64,000 bases of DNA from Selaginella moellendorffii (lineage: Eukaryota; Streptophyta; Lycopodiopsida; Selaginellales; Selaginellaceae), in the NCBI RefSeq assembly GCF_000143415.4, contig NW_003314301.1:390242-454241 (forward strand), written 5' to 3'. The translations under genes were made by a program, and so were the position numbers. The notes beneath the pieces are model-generated. The model was not told the DNA's origin and did not search any database. It saw nothing but the letters and a program-made list of their open reading frames with translations. Positions 1 to 11,817 of the stretch are shown piece by piece; within the stretch, counting starts at the first letter, position 1, and the number at the start of each line of letters is the position of its first letter.

Positions 1-880
1 AGTTTTATTGATGCTTCACTATATAAATTTAATATTACTAATGGAGTTAAGTATACCTTCACAATTGTCACAAACTGCCAATGCTAGGTCATGGGATTAA
101 TATTTAACAAACATTCTTCAACTAATTCAAACAAAATCTACTAAACACTTGAGTTATAAGTAGGACAATAACAACACTATAACTTCCATCATTGTCCACG
201 TATAAAATACAAAATATTTGATTTAGTGTTATTTTGTTTTTCCACTATTATAATACATAGTTTATCCAAAGAGCTCCTTGCTCAATGGATTGTATCAAAT
301 GGTAAGTTTATGAGGTTTAGTATGATATTCAATATGCTAATCCTCCAAAAATGCCTACAAATCCACTTAATATTCCTCTAGATTTTGGCCTATCAACCAA
401 AAAACCTTAATTAACTACTTTCTATCTTTCTAAGGATAATGTGAAGTCGAAGTGTATAATACCATATATTAATATTAGTGTAATGGGGCCATTGGATTTA
501 TTTTAATCTGGACCATTATATAATCTAAGGTTTTTGGCTTAATCAGATATATACATTTTTGTATTCCATTTTTATATTTTATGCATCCACATAAAAGAAA
601 AATTTATTGCATGTTGCATACAACAACGCTTAGTTTGTTTAATTAGTGTTATTTCTATTTATTAATCTAATTGATCAAATAGAGGTTTATAATTATAAAC
701 ATATTTATGATTTATAAACACAAGATTAATCTTATTAAAAATCAACCATTAGATGGCAGAATAAACTAGAATATACTAGGAAATGTTTAGAAGACTTTAT
801 AAATTATAAATACAAAATTAATCTAAATGAATAACTAGTATAATATTCTAGAATATCCAAGCATATTTTAAATATATTCA
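1..880. other. AT-rich intergenic DNA
   Basis: No convincing reading frame is present. The stretch is strongly AT-rich with many short A/T runs. Its last part (about 715-870) matches, in inverted orientation, a segment near 61,015-61,140 and is listed separately as a repeat. Confidence 0.6.
715..870 (+). repeat. Dispersed AT-rich repeat, copy A (MITE-like)
   Basis: This segment reads through a run of ATTATAAATACAAAATTAATC, AAATGAATAAC and ATTCTAGAATATCCAAG motifs. The reverse complement of about 61,015-61,140 carries the same motifs in the same order with only scattered differences. No coding capacity is seen. A short non-autonomous DNA element is the likeliest explanation, but I could not define terminal repeats or a target duplication. 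Confidence 0.55.
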
Positions 881-1400
881 CTACCCGCCACACTCGCAAG
901 CCTGTGCATGGATCTCCATCCCTCTCTCCAGAGCCGCGGCTTTCACCACCTTTCTACTGATCTCCTGGCCCTTCTCTCGCATGCCACAGCTCGAGCAGGC
1001 CTTGAGCGCCACTACGAAGCACCCCGAGTTGGGATCACACCCCTGCCTCCGCTGGATCCCCGCCAAGATCTCCAGCGCGAGCTCCCCCTGCCCCTGCCGG
1101 GCATAGCCGAGCAGCAGCGACGTCCACGCCACTTCGTTGTGGCAAACCATCCGGTCAAAGACGCGGTGAGGCTGCCACATCGCGCGTACATGTAGCGCGC
1201 TGGAGACGAAGAGATTCGTGTTGCTGCTGCCGTCGATCGCCTCCGCGTGGAGTGAGCCTCCTCCCGCGCTCCAGCTCCACGGGGCTGCAACACGATCTCA
1301 GCGCCGCGAAACACTCCGGGACCTCACCTTGCTGGGCCGGAGCTCCATCGCAATCCCAGTCCCCGCCCGGCATTCGTTCCCGCCCGATCGATGGAAGAAA
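881..1400 (-). pseudogene. PPR protein fragment, frameshifted
   Basis: The minus strand encodes recognisable PPR pieces in more than one frame. One frame holds a MYARCGSL motif, the next holds RVFDRMVCHNEVAWTSLLLG and GYARQGQGELALEIL, and an ECFAALRSC-like piece lies upstream in a third frame, so at least two frame breaks are needed. The part KACSSCGMREKGQEISRKV followed by AALERGMEIHAQ has an extended spacer between the KACSS and IHAQ motifs. The intact DYW gene at 23,517 carries the same kind of spacer, so both probably belong to one PPR subfamily. No start, E domain or DYW domain remains. I regard it as a dead gene copy. Confidence 0.75.
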
Positions 1401-1615
1401 ATGCGAAGAACTTGACTGCCCTAAATTCTGGACGAATATTCCAAGCTTCTAAACCGTATTCAAGTAAAACGGTCCCATAGTTAAGTATGCTAAGAAAAAA
1501 ATTAATTTTTATTAATAGTATTATTTATATTTTAATTTAGGAGTCATTAAAGAAAACCTTTAAAGGAATATCCTCTATAAAAGGCTAAAGCCTCTCAACC
1601 CTAAACCTCAAACCG

Positions 1616-2748
1616 ATGGCGTTCTTTGGCAGGGAAAAGGAGCTGGATGCGTTATCACAGTTGGTAGGCGCCGAGCGAGTTGTGTTGGTCTTGGGCCCAA
1701 AGAACTCTGGCAAGACGGCACTTCTCCAGAAATTCCGGGCTACGAGTGAGCTCCCAATTTTTCTCCTGGACATGCGGATGGATATCGAGGACCAGGTATT
1801 GCAATGGCAGGCTGGAGTAGAAAAATTTCTAGTGCAAGGCTTAGATGCTGTGCTTAGGGAGCTGGGGTTGGCACGCAGGAAGAAAGGAAAGAAAGCCCCA
1901 GTTTTCATTCTAGATTGTGCTCACAAGATCAAAGCTCTTCCTGGAGCAGCAGAGCTTTTTAGAAATCTCTTAAGGATTGCACAGGACAAGATTGCGACGA
2001 TCATCATGGCATCTTGGGACGATTCCTTGCGGGAGGATTGGATTGGGGATAGATTTACGGAGCTTATTTATGTAGATCACTTCAGTGAAGCGCAGGCCAG
2101 GGAATTTTTTAGTGGTTTACTAGTTAGTCAAGTGAGTAGTAGCAGCGGTAGCCCGGGACATGGATGGTGGCGGCGATGGTGGAGGTGGAGTTGCGGTAAT
2201 CCTCTTCCCCCTCCAGCAGCTCCACCTCGAGTTCTTTCTTTGAATGACAAAGAGTGGGGCAAGATCTATCGAGTTTGCGGCGGCTGTCCATTGCTGTTAA
2301 AGCGTTGCGCAAATCAAGTGTTCTCCGTAAACATCATGCCACTGGACAACTCTCTTGGCACCATGGCCGCATCGGTGGCATCTCTTGTTTCTTTTGGATT
2401 GGAAGGCGACGATCAAGGGTAAGAAGCTAGATCTTCACTGTTATTGTTTTCTGGAGCTCTTGTTTGAATTGCTTAAGGTGGGATGTCGAGATGTTTAAGC
2501 GAGTGATGGAGCTCTTGGTGGACAGGGATGGAGCCGTGGAATGGGCGACTGTTTGTAGCAAAGTGTTTGGCGGTGACGAGGGAGCTTGCAAGGCTCAGCT
2601 CAAGGCCATGGCAGCAAACGGCGTCATCCATATCAAGTGCGTGCCTAGTGAATCGATTAAGATGGTGGAGCCGATTTCTCCTCCCCATCTCCAGGCAATG
2701 AGAGACGAGCTGGAGCACTCCGGCTACGACAGTGACGACGACGATTAA
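1616..2748 (+). CDS. Archaeal-type P-loop ATPase with winged-helix tail
   Basis: Two exons, 1616-2418 and 2478-2748, joined by a 59-bp GT-AG intron that splits a Gly codon; the product is about 357 aa. The N-terminus FFGREKELDALSQLV followed by VLVLGPKNSGKTALL (Walker A) and VFILDCAH (Walker B) places it in the archaeal ATPase/STAND-like group, usually ATP-driven switch proteins. The C-terminal exon (DVEMFKRVMELLVDRDGAVEW and what follows) looks like a winged-helix domain and ends in an acidic DSDDDD tail. Between the core and the tail is a Ser/Gly/Trp/Arg/Pro-rich insert (about residues 172-205), which could be a real linker or an unspliced intron. The ATG sits just after a CCCTAAACC telo-box-like stretch. 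The substrate is unknown. Confidence 0.7.
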
Positions 2749-3007
2749 GCCTGTTTTGATGTTCGGGGATCTCATGTTTCTTCGTGTATCTTTTCTTCCA
2801 GAAGTAATAAGCCACATTCTCGATTCAAAACCTTCCAGCGATTGACAGCTTCTTCTTGACTACATTACTCGAAGAAATTCTCCACTGGTCGCTGGACAGT
2901 CACCATTCTCCTCTTTCTTTCATTTTCTTCAAAGTATGGCTGGTTGGTCCAGCCAACGAAAGCCTCTACCACTCCTAGAACCAAAGAAGAAAGCTATTCT
3001 ATATGAT

Positions 3008-4682
3008 CTACTCTTCCTTGTCTCTCTCCAACTTCTTCACAGATTCCAGGAGGAGCTGGTTCCACATATCCACAGGCCCCGGCAAGCACCAATGCAAGCA
3101 ATCGTTTTGGACGTGGCGGCCGGGCTCTTTCGCGTACGGCTGGTATATCCTGTATGGCCCAGGGTGGCCGTCGGGCCGGAGGTAGGCGCTGTACGTCACG
3201 TCCAGCACCCGGAGCCTGGAGCCGTTGGATGGGTCAAACTTCCGGGCCTCGTCGCGCTGCACACGGTTGAGATTGCTCGGCAGCCACGGCAGCTCCAACT
3301 CACCGCCGCCGCCGTGTACGGCATCGCGTACGGAGTGCGTCGGCCGCGTACGGTTGCACTTCCCCCCGGTGCTCCACGTCCCGTGCTCGAAGTGCTCCGG
3401 CGAGGCCGTACGGAGGAACGTGGTCCCATTGTAGCCGTCCAGCGTGGCGATGGCGCGGAGGGACGTACGGAATGCGAGCTCCATCGCCGTCAGGAAATGT
3501 ACGTCGGTGTAGTTCTCGCGGGAGTACTCGTTGCAGCCGAAGATGGTGTTGTTGATTGAGTAGAGACTTGGGCGGAAGAACCACTGGGACGCGGACATGA
3601 CCGCGAAATCGTAGCTCGCGAGCGATGGCCACCATGCCGGGTGTGGGACGTCTAAGTGGAGATTGAAGAGGAGTGGATCGTCGCGAACCTTGACGTGCTT
3701 GACAAGGAATGGCGACCAGACGATGGCGAGCGTAAAGTTGTAGGATTGGAAGCCCCATTTCACGTCCTTGTCCTCTCGCGAGTACACCTTGTCGGGTCTC
3801 TCCACCTTTTTTTTGGCGATCACATTGAAAAATTTCGATCAACTTCTAGTAAATCTTTCCCAAGAATCGAGATTCGAGGAACTCACCTGGGAGAGGGAGC
3901 AAAGGAGCGATTGCATGTGGTTCCTGGCGAGCGAGTCTCCGAAGAAGAGCATACTTTTGCCCCGCATGAGCTCGAGAAAGGTGGCGGGGTCGAATCGCGG
4001 GAGGTCGCAGTTGTGAGGTCGCCATCGCCAATGCAGGTAGCCCGTGTCGGGCTTGCCGTTTCTGAGGCAATTCTGGAGGAGCTGGATGTGATCGCAGCTG
4101 GAATTCGTGTAAAGAGGTGGTGTAGAATCGAAAATCCACTCGCCCTTGCTCAAATCGCAGCTTTCTATAGCACTTCCCCTGTTTTTAGTACCTGGAAAGG
4201 TTTTCCCAATTCAAATTACCTGAATTCGAGGAAGTATCTTGTTGTTGGGTGTCGAGATCGCTGCCTGGCAATGCGGGGAACTGGTGAATCTCGTCGGAAA
4301 TCGAGGAGTTTTGGAGATCTGGGAGAATTGGAGCTCCAACGGGCGCAGAGAGCTGGGAATTCTCGCTGCCACGGACAAAGACAAAGTAAATGAAGCAGCT
4401 GTTAAGCAAGACGAGGGGCAACAGCGCAATTGGGAGCCAGAATCGGATGTTCTTGTTGTTGGAGTAGAACTTGTGATGCCACAAGAGGCTTCCAATCTCC
4501 GAGGAGATCGATTGAGCAGAAGAATTGTTGCTGGTGGCCTTTGCAGAGGGTGAATCCCCAAATCCCTGGAGCAGCACTGTCATCTTGGATTCAAACACAA
4601 ATCTCGGAGACTGAGCAGCAGCAGCAGCAGCAGTATGATCATGATCGTGAGCAGAGGAATTGGAATTGAGCCTCTTGAGCAT
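3008..4682 (-). CDS. Trichome birefringence-like (TBL) polysaccharide O-acetyltransferase
   Basis: Three exons (4682-4220, 4164-3887, 3805-3008) give about 512 aa. The family moves acetyl groups onto cell-wall polysaccharides in the Golgi. The N-terminus has a His/Ala-rich cytosolic segment and one membrane anchor (FWLPIALLPLVLLNSCFIYF), then a spacer. Exon 2 opens with the PMR5N-type CDLSKGEW motif and contains the catalytic GDS block (MLFFGDSLARN). Exon 3 ends with the partner motif NDCLHWCLPGPVD, which holds the DxxH residues. The exon 1/2 junction makes NSESCDLSKGEW, in frame. The ATG at 4682 is preceded by an in-frame stop, which fixes the start. Introns are 55 and 81 bp. The exact acceptor polysaccharide (xyloglucan, xylan or pectin) cannot be read from the sequence. 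Confidence 0.92.
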
Positions 4683-4849
4683 TGGAAGAAATGCGAGCTC
4701 CACCAATGTGAAGGCCTAGAGAAGGAGAAACAAGAGAGAAAGAAGAAGGCCAAGCAACCACAACTTGTGGTGACATGATTCTCTTGCAGAGGTGTGTTAG
4801 ATGCTGCATTGCAATCAAGTAATAGCGCCACTATACTTCCTTGCAAACT

Positions 4850-7115
4850 GAGGCATACTGTGGCATGTAGGCTAATAAAATTTTGGATTTTGGTGAGTGA
4901 AGAGGAGAAGGCCCTATAGTCAGTCAGTCACTTACTTTGTAAACAAGCACACTGCTATAGCCTGCTATACCTCTGCTCCAAGTCATCATACACACAGGGA
5001 AATTGGTTGGGGTTGTGAAAGTGATGCTTGGAGAAATCCCTTGCACAAGGAAAAAAGAGGGAAAAGAAGAAGAAAATACACTCCACAATGACTCTAAGTG
5101 CAAGCATGTATAGACAAATTTTCAAAATGGTAGGACTTGGACAACACACCTGCTGTTTCTTCCATACTCTGCTTTAGAAGAGAGAGAGAGATACCAAAGG
5201 GAGAGGGCCATGTTGGGTCATACATACAAGCTGCACTACCTAACCCCACCTAGCAAGAGATGTCTCTATCATAAGATTAATATTAGAAATTATAAAACAT
5301 TAGACAATTTGCAAATTACAAAACCTTTAGAAAAGGTTCATGTGTAATAATCTAATATTTCTATATGGGAATAAAACCATCTTTAGTGACTAATGGATGT
5401 CGTTGAACAGACACTTAGTGGCATCCAAGTTCTCTGCAAATACCAAATTGACATCACTTAGTTCTGCAGCATCTTCAGAAAGATCCTTTCACACTTGTAT
5501 AGACTGCATAGCCAATCAAGAGCGGATTCTGACACTAATTTTCGGATCTCCATCCCTCGCAACATTGTCTCCACCAAGTACAGATGCCCATTCTGGGCTT
5601 AAGCTGCAACCATTGTGTTGTGTGGCATCGCCAACCGTTTGAAGATGAGGCGAGGATTGCAGTGCTTGCACTAGGCACAACCTGGACTCAATGCCTGCGA
5701 GGAATCTGGTCTCTCGGAATGTCTCGATAGGAGCTTACAATCGGCCGCATCCGGCTTGGAAGGATTAGATCTCGTTCACATTGGATTTTCATGCTCACCA
5801 CTCGGACATCCTATGAATAACTCAATCCATAGCTCATCTTGAGAATTTCAATTGTGCTAGTCATATAGTTCATCACAATTATGATCTGATGGGCATTAGC
5901 CTCAGTCAGGGCCTATCAATCACACCCAGAGGTTTGCTATATCTAGGTCTGTGAGTTACCATGCTGCGGTGTTGTGATGATCTTTGTCTATGATCCAAAG
6001 AAGCTCATGAAACTAGCTAGGAGATCAGATCACGGTCTGTCAAGAAGGTGTTTAAGGCCATCCACTTGCTAGGTATGGTAGAAATTTCTTTACGCCTATC
6101 AAATCTGTCATGGTGCACTACTCTCACATTGCCTTTCTTATGTCACATTCATGTATGTGTGGCAATCACAAAAGGTAAAAATATCTCTCGTTGTTTCTTC
6201 CTTGTCAAGGATGCCTAGAGCAACCACCCTACTGGCTCTTGAGGAGCTGGGTGCCCATACATCCTGCCAGCCTTGGCCATGGCAGCAACAAGGCTGTCAA
6301 TGCCTATAGAAAAATATTGCCCAATTCCCTTTGCGCACGATAGAGCTGCTATCAGGAGTGAGAGGGGGAGGAAAGGAGAAGAGAAGAGAGGAGAGGGGAG
6401 GGGGAGGAAGAGGTGTGGGAGAGAGAGAGGAGAGGGAGGGGAGAGGTAGAAGTAAAAATTCATTTTAAGTGTTTATTATAACATATTAACCACTTAGATT
6501 AATAATATCACTAGAAAAATATTTGAATTATCTCTTAAACTAATTTTAATTTTTTATTTTATCAATTGATCTCTAATCAATTTATTCTGATTTTAATAAA
6601 ATTTATTATGATGACATAAGGAGTTAAAATCTCTATAACTTTTTGTGATGCTAATTGAACAGTTCAAATTTGAATTAAAAATTTTAATGAATTGAACTTA
6701 ATTGAATTCAAAGTAAAAAAATTAATTTGAATTCCAAAAATATTGAATCCACCTGACGTATGTTATCATTTTTTCATTTTCCAGAGGAAGGATAGTGTAA
6801 GGTCTTTAAATACATACATGTATATGGTGCTAATTTTTGTAATATAGCATATTAACTATCCATTTCAGACTGAATCTAGTCTATCTATTTTTCTATATAA
6901 GCAAGGTTCTAAACCCAAATTAATATATTTATCCCATATCTTAAGCACTCATAATAAGAAATATTACTAAATTCATTAAGCTATATATACTAGAGTTGAA
7001 ATGAAAGGATATAAGTCTTTAGTCAACTATCTTAAATATATAAACTATTTGGCATAATGTATTTTAAAATATATCTTTATCATTAGTTAACAAGTTTAAA
7101 TTAATGGTAAATATA
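4850..7115. other. Intergenic region with repeats and relics
   Basis: About 2.3 kb without a convincing gene. Near 5262-5390 is an AT-rich segment with the inverted motifs AGATTAATATTAGAAA and TAATCTAATATTTCT. About 5640-5770 has a PPR-like relic on the plus strand (listed separately). About 6355-6450 is a purine-only GGGAGAGA-type tract that creates a Pro/Ser/Leu-rich spurious frame on the minus strand. From 6460 onward the DNA becomes very AT-rich up to the lectin gene. Confidence 0.5.
5685..5770 (+). pseudogene. Possible PPR relic
   Basis: The plus strand reads DSMPARNLVSRNVSIGAYNR before a stop. This closely resembles the usual PPR phrase in which a 'MPxRNLVSWN' motif precedes '(L)IGAY'. 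It is only about 28 codons long, with no start or flanking repeats, so it is at best a gene remnant. A chance match is possible. Confidence 0.4.
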
Positions 7116-8009
7116 TCATTTTATACAATTAGGATGATTTTGTGTTCCTGTAGACCACCAAACATGATTTGGTGATTTTAGTGAATAAATTACAAGATTA
7201 CAGTCATCTTGTATTGTCATGAATGTAAGAAATAAACAATAAGGTTGATTAATGCAATATTTATCACTAGACCAAATTACTGTTTTAAATTTTGAATTTA
7301 ATACAAGATTACCATCATTTTGTAAAGTAAGTTCACAAAATCCAATATATGTTTTTATAACTCTAGATATCCACACAAGTTTTTTACCAGAATATAATAC
7401 AAGTTTACAGTTTGTTGATATAAAAAGTATATTTTTCCCATTTGGAGATATTAAATATTCAGAATTTCTTAAGCTATGCTTATAAAAACCTGAAATTAAT
7501 GTACTTTTTGTAGTATCACAAGTTTTAGGATCTTTATAAGAAATGGTATGTAAAGATTTTGAACTGTAAATATCATCAGTAATATTCCACCAATAATATA
7601 TAGCATATGCAATTCTATAGTTTAAAGAATTAATATCACACATACTAGAGCGTGCTTTTAGCATTGCATCAGTATAAATATTTCTTAACGACCGAAATCC
7701 ACTTCTAAGTGCACGACCATTAACTGTATATTCAAATTTATCCTTACCAAATAAACAATTTGGAGGATTTGCTTCCATACGATTTATCATTAAAAGAGCA
7801 GCTCCTCTACCAAAATTAACAGACATCCAATTGTCATAAGTAGAAGAATAATCAGGAAATGAATTATTAATTTGTGCTTCAAGTACTCTAAATCCACGTT
7901 CAATAATTATATCAACTTCATCTTGAAGTAATGTGTAATTATCTCCCCAAACTATTGCACTTGAAACCATATCTACAAAAAATAGGATTATAAATGCTAA
8001 AAATAACAT
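7116..8009 (-). CDS. Secreted protein with C-terminal GNA-type (bulb) lectin domain
   Basis: A single uninterrupted frame of 297 aa starting at a true ATG. The first about 18 residues (MLFLAFIILFFVDMVSSA) form a signal peptide. Residues about 20-165 are a probably helical region with paired Cys that I do not recognise. Residues about 170-297 are a mannose-binding B-lectin fold: two degenerate sugar-site motifs are visible, LQNDGNLVLN and IQDDCNLVIY, followed by VIWSS and VWWSTGT strands; the Q-x-D-x-N-x-V-x-Y signature is partly lost in both. The protein should be secreted and may bind mannose-type glycans, weakly if the substitutions matter. The gene is intronless and far more AT-rich than its neighbours, and its codon use follows that bias. 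It stands alone between long gene-free stretches. Confidence 0.7.
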   Translation of the reverse strand: MLFLAFIILFFVDMVSSAIVWGDNYTLLQDEVDIIIERGFRVLEAQINNSFPDYSSTYDNWMSVNFGRGAALLMINRMEANPPNCLFGKDKFEYTVNGRALRSGFRSLRNIYTDAMLKARSSMCDINSLNYRIAYAIYYWWNITDDIYSSKSLHTISYKDPKTCDTTKSTLISGFYKHSLRNSEYLISPNGKNILFISTNCKLVLYSGKKLVWISRVIKTYIGFCELTLQNDGNLVLNSKFKTVIWSSDKYCINQPYCLFLTFMTIQDDCNLVIYSLKSPNHVWWSTGTQNHPNCIK

Positions 8010-10371
8010 ATTTAATATTTTTAAATAAAATCATTTTATAGTGGTTTTAATTATTTTCTTTTATCTAGTAAATTAGTAATAGTATCTCTCTTTTAAAAAT
8101 ATTATCTTCTGTTTAAAGTTGTATATACATTTGTAGACACATTGTATGTACTATGTTAAATTTAATATTGACTATTCATTATGCAAGCAACAGTAACCAA
8201 GACTCCTCCCAGGTCATGCATGACACACAGATCTACTGAATATCTCAAGATACCTGCGACACCTCCTTGATCATGCCAAGTACTAGACTCTACTGTGAAT
8301 ATTCCCTTTTGACCTTTACTAAAGAAAAAATGTGTAATATTCTCCACCTTAAAATATCAAACTCTGCGGCCTTGGAAAGCTTCTTGATAAACTCTTTATT
8401 GCTGCACAATTGAAAGGTACTCATCTTCAAAAGTGAAAACAATTGATTGCTTCAGATTTGAGTTGGCTACAAATGTTTTGCAAGACTGGTCTTGGCCATC
8501 CATATTGGTTGTAAAACTGGACATCCAAGGCATTGCTATTCAGGTGCAGTGCCAAGTGGAACTTTCACTGTACTCCTCTTGTATGTTACAAAATTCAAGA
8601 CAACTAATGAGGAATTCAATTTCCAATGCTTTTGCAGCAAATTCTTCGTGTAGTTTGGTCACTTGTAAAGCCATGCAGTCTTAACACTCCCAGCTGCACA
8701 AACTCACTGCCACTAGGTCCAAGCATGGCTGCGTTCCAGACACCACTTACCTGACCCAGTTCAATTTTGCCAGGGAGCTTGATGAACTTGGAATATGAAC
8801 CCATAATTATTTCTCTTCCTCTTTCCTTTAGTCCTTGAAAGATTTCCTTAGCTTTGTCACAGCTTCACTCACAAACTCGAGCCACAGTTTCGGTCAATCC
8901 ATTACTCCTGCTGCTATTGCATCGCTCTTCTTTTTAAGAGAGACCAGACCACCTTTTCATCCATCCTTGAGCATTTGCTTCCCTAGAGAGCTTTGGTAAT
9001 GCTTGTCATCTACTCCATCTGTAAGAGACCTCCCTCTAAATTTTGGAGCCTGGATTCTCGATCAAGACTTGGTTGTGGTTTCTTGTCGATGTGTTCTATG
9101 TTGATCTGTTTGTGTATCCTTGTGGATCAGCAAACTGGAGCTTGTTGTCAAGGGCTAGAGTGTGCTCTAAACGGAGACAAAATCAAAATCATGGGTTTTT
9201 CTTTTGTTTTAGACTAAATGTGATTAATTAGCGGGGGATTAGTAATAATCCTAGGGCTATGACCCTTTGTGAGGGGAGAGATGAAATACAAAAGAATGCT
9301 TGATAAAAAGTAAAGAACAAGTAGTAGTGTGATGGAGAACAATGATGGCACTGTCGAAGAGGCCAGTGCTAAGGAGGACAAACCTCTAGACAGCCATGGT
9401 GACAATTAGCATCGGAGCGTGAGGAGGTTCAAGTCCCTAAGCAGCAATGGTTTCTTTGTGCTTGCTCGTCTTGGTATTTGTGGAGTTCCCCTCCACACTT
9501 GTTTGCTATCCTTACATCACTGAACACCTCTTTGCAAACTCCCCTTGCGAACTTAATCCTGTCTCATCTAGATGCAGCAAGACAAGCCATCATGGCCTTC
9601 TTCTCGCAAGCTTCTTAGTCTTCTGTGCTATATTTAAAATTTGGGACAAACGCTTTCACCAGGGGGAGTGGTAAGCCTTTGAGGCAGTGATTGAACAACC
9701 TTTCATAGTAGCAGCCTAGAAAAAACAAAGTGAGTAGGTGCTCCCATGCAATTTCTAATGCTTATGTACCTTGCATTGTGAAGTAATTTGTTTTTCACAG
9801 TACTGCCATGCATGGCTCCAGCTTGCCTCATCCTTGAATGCCAAAATGAATGGACCTTTTGAAGGATCATCATCACTTCCAGTAGGAATTGGTACTCGTA
9901 ACACTGGAAGGACCGGCTCAAATGCAATCATTGTTGCTGAGTGCAATAAGTCTGTGCTGTGTGCACTCACTAGATCTTCCTTGGCTGCAAACAGTTTTTC
10001 ATTAGGACAAGAGAAACAAAAGAAAGAAGAATAAAAATGCTGCTCCTTCAACTTGGTAAATTTAGACGATAGGCCATTGAAAATCTGTATATATTCATGC
10101 CTCAGAATCTATTAAGAACTTTCTAGAAGTTATGTGTGACAAAGATGAAGCTCCACTAGGAACACACCTTCAGACCTAAGCAGCAAGTGAATTAAGGAAA
10201 ACCCTACCTTTGAGGTGATTTAACCATCAGAATTTTATTTCTTTGTGAGTCCTTCGGTGTTGCACCATTGATGAATATTAGCTTGGTGCTAAAGATGAAA
10301 ATGGTAATTCATGATAGGGTCTTTATAAAATGGTTTAGCATTTGACGAGGATATTAAATAGGTGGTGGAGT
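8010..10371. other. Unresolved region with coding-like minus-strand pieces
   Basis: No complete gene is recognisable. Two minus-strand stretches look protein-like: 8616-8804 (contains GSYSKFIKLPGKIELGQVS and SGVWNAAMLGPSGSEFVQLG) and 9755-10051 (contains EPVLPVLRVPIPTGSDDDP and KGPFILAFKDEASWSHAW). I cannot assign either to a family. They may be exons of a decayed gene. The segment 9395-9515 is similar to 62,065-62,180 (listed separately), suggesting the two areas hold related relics. Confidence 0.4.
9395..9515 (+). repeat. Segment shared with 62,065-62,180, copy 1
   Basis: Both copies begin with GTGACAATTA, continue with a GAGGxTCAAGTCC block and a TTTGTG-TATTTGTGGAxTTCC-type stretch, and end near CACTGAACA. 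Order and spacing are conserved with moderate divergence. The repeat type is unknown. Confidence 0.5.
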
Positions 10372-11817
10372 TGTATGACACAAATCCTTATGCCCCAAAG
10401 TGGAGCTGGAAGAGTGTCATGTGGCAATGGTTGAAGCAAAAATCTAATAAAGGTAACACGTTTGGACCAAAAACTCCAACTCGGAAAGTCAAGAGTGAGA
10501 GTGGAATTTCTAAAGAAGTGTTCAAGGAATAAGTATAAAATGATTGGTAAATGAGTCTCTAAAAAAGGATACAAGAGGGACCGATATATGGCAAGTGTCA
10601 TGACACAAGGAAGTGTCAGGATTAATTCCAAGATGGAGTCTGAGATGGAGTCCGAGAAGGAATCCAAGATGGAGTTTGAGATGGAGTCTGAGAAGAAGTC
10701 CCAGATAGGGACCGATACTAAGACTGAGATTGAGACCAAGACCAAGTCCGAGACCGAGACTGAGACCGAGTTCGAGTCCAAGTCCAAGAGTGAAATCCCA
10801 AAACAATTGTCTCCCAAACTAAAGGGTTTGAGCTCCAAAAGGATATAGAGGGAAGACTCTAGTGGAACTAATTTGGCCAAGAAAGGCTAATGTGACCAAA
10901 GCTTTAACTTCCTCTTCCAAGTGGCTTTGAGGTGACACTAAAGTTGTACCCACGTGGTGGGTGATGATATAACCATTGAAGAGTCTAAGGCTAGAGTGAA
11001 CACGGATGGACAAGTGGGACAATTTGGTGAAATGTTCAAGAGTCAACTCTAGCTCTCTTAGGAAATCGAATAGTCAATGATCCCAATCCAATTATGGGTG
11101 GCATTACCTACTTAGATACCTAATGTAGCTTATCGGAACCTTGTTCTAGCCATATGGCTAGAGCACTAATAGTGGAAGGTAGAGAGAGTACCCATAAGAC
11201 TCAAGTAGGGCTATAGTGTTTTGCAATGTCGTTCTAATATCTCAAACTATAGAAAAGAAAATGAATAGTCCTCTTGTGTAGTGACCAAAGATATAGTCAT
11301 ATGGTGAGGAAGTTCAAGAGGTCAATGGGACTTAGTGGTTGGACCTTCAAGCATTCAAACATTGACTTAGTGGCAGTGTTGGTGAGCACAATTGTGGATG
11401 GAAAGGGATTTAGTGGGGATTGAAGAAGGGACATTAGGAAAAAGTGTTGTTTATATCTTTAGGCATTTTAAGGATGCTAAGGTACAATCTTGGGATGACC
11501 ACTCATTTACAGATAGCCCAGCCTTTAAGAGATGGGATTATGGCATAGGTGGTTTTGAACTACCAATGAGACAAAGATAAATGGATATAGCTTTAATGGG
11601 TTGAAATGTTAATAATACCTTTGGGGTGTCTGTTATAAGATTGGACACATGGAGCACTTGGATCAAGTGCAAAGGCTAAGTGGCAAAAATGCCATTCACA
11701 GGGCTAATATATCCTTAAGTGGGGAATATGACTTGTAAAGGTTATGACTAAAACTCTTCCAAATAGTTTAATGTGTGGTTAAGTGACTAGAATAGAATAA
11801 AAAATTTAGTCACTTAG
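10372..11817 (+). mobile_element. Diverged solo-LTR-like element, copy of 30,463-32,300
   Basis: The segment aligns end to end with the element at 30,463-32,300. It starts TGTATGACACAAATCC (against TGTGAGACACAAAATCC), shares CCCCAAAGTGGAGC near the start, has the same GA-rich array in shortened form (about 10,630-10,790), and ends in TTAGTCACTTAG (against TTAGTCACTTACA). The shorter length is largely due to a shorter array. I see no target duplication and the last dinucleotide has changed, so it is an old insertion. The frame reading MESEMESEKESKMEF inside it is a by-product of the array, not a gene. Confidence 0.7.

Noticed and set aside
3225-3560. Plus-strand frames opposite the TBL gene
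   Set aside because: Antisense shadows of a well supported coding exon.
6215-6463. 82-codon minus-strand frame with Pro/Ser/Leu repeats
   Set aside because: Mostly the translation of a purine-only low-complexity tract.
7116-8009. Bacterial contamination as explanation for the AT-rich lectin gene
   Set aside because: It is flanked by typical AT-rich plant repeats in the same contig and its lectin domain is common in plants; transfer remains possible but contamination is not needed.
10588-10848. 86-codon frame rich in Met-Glu-Ser-Glu
   Set aside because: Same array in the older LTR copy; no family signal.
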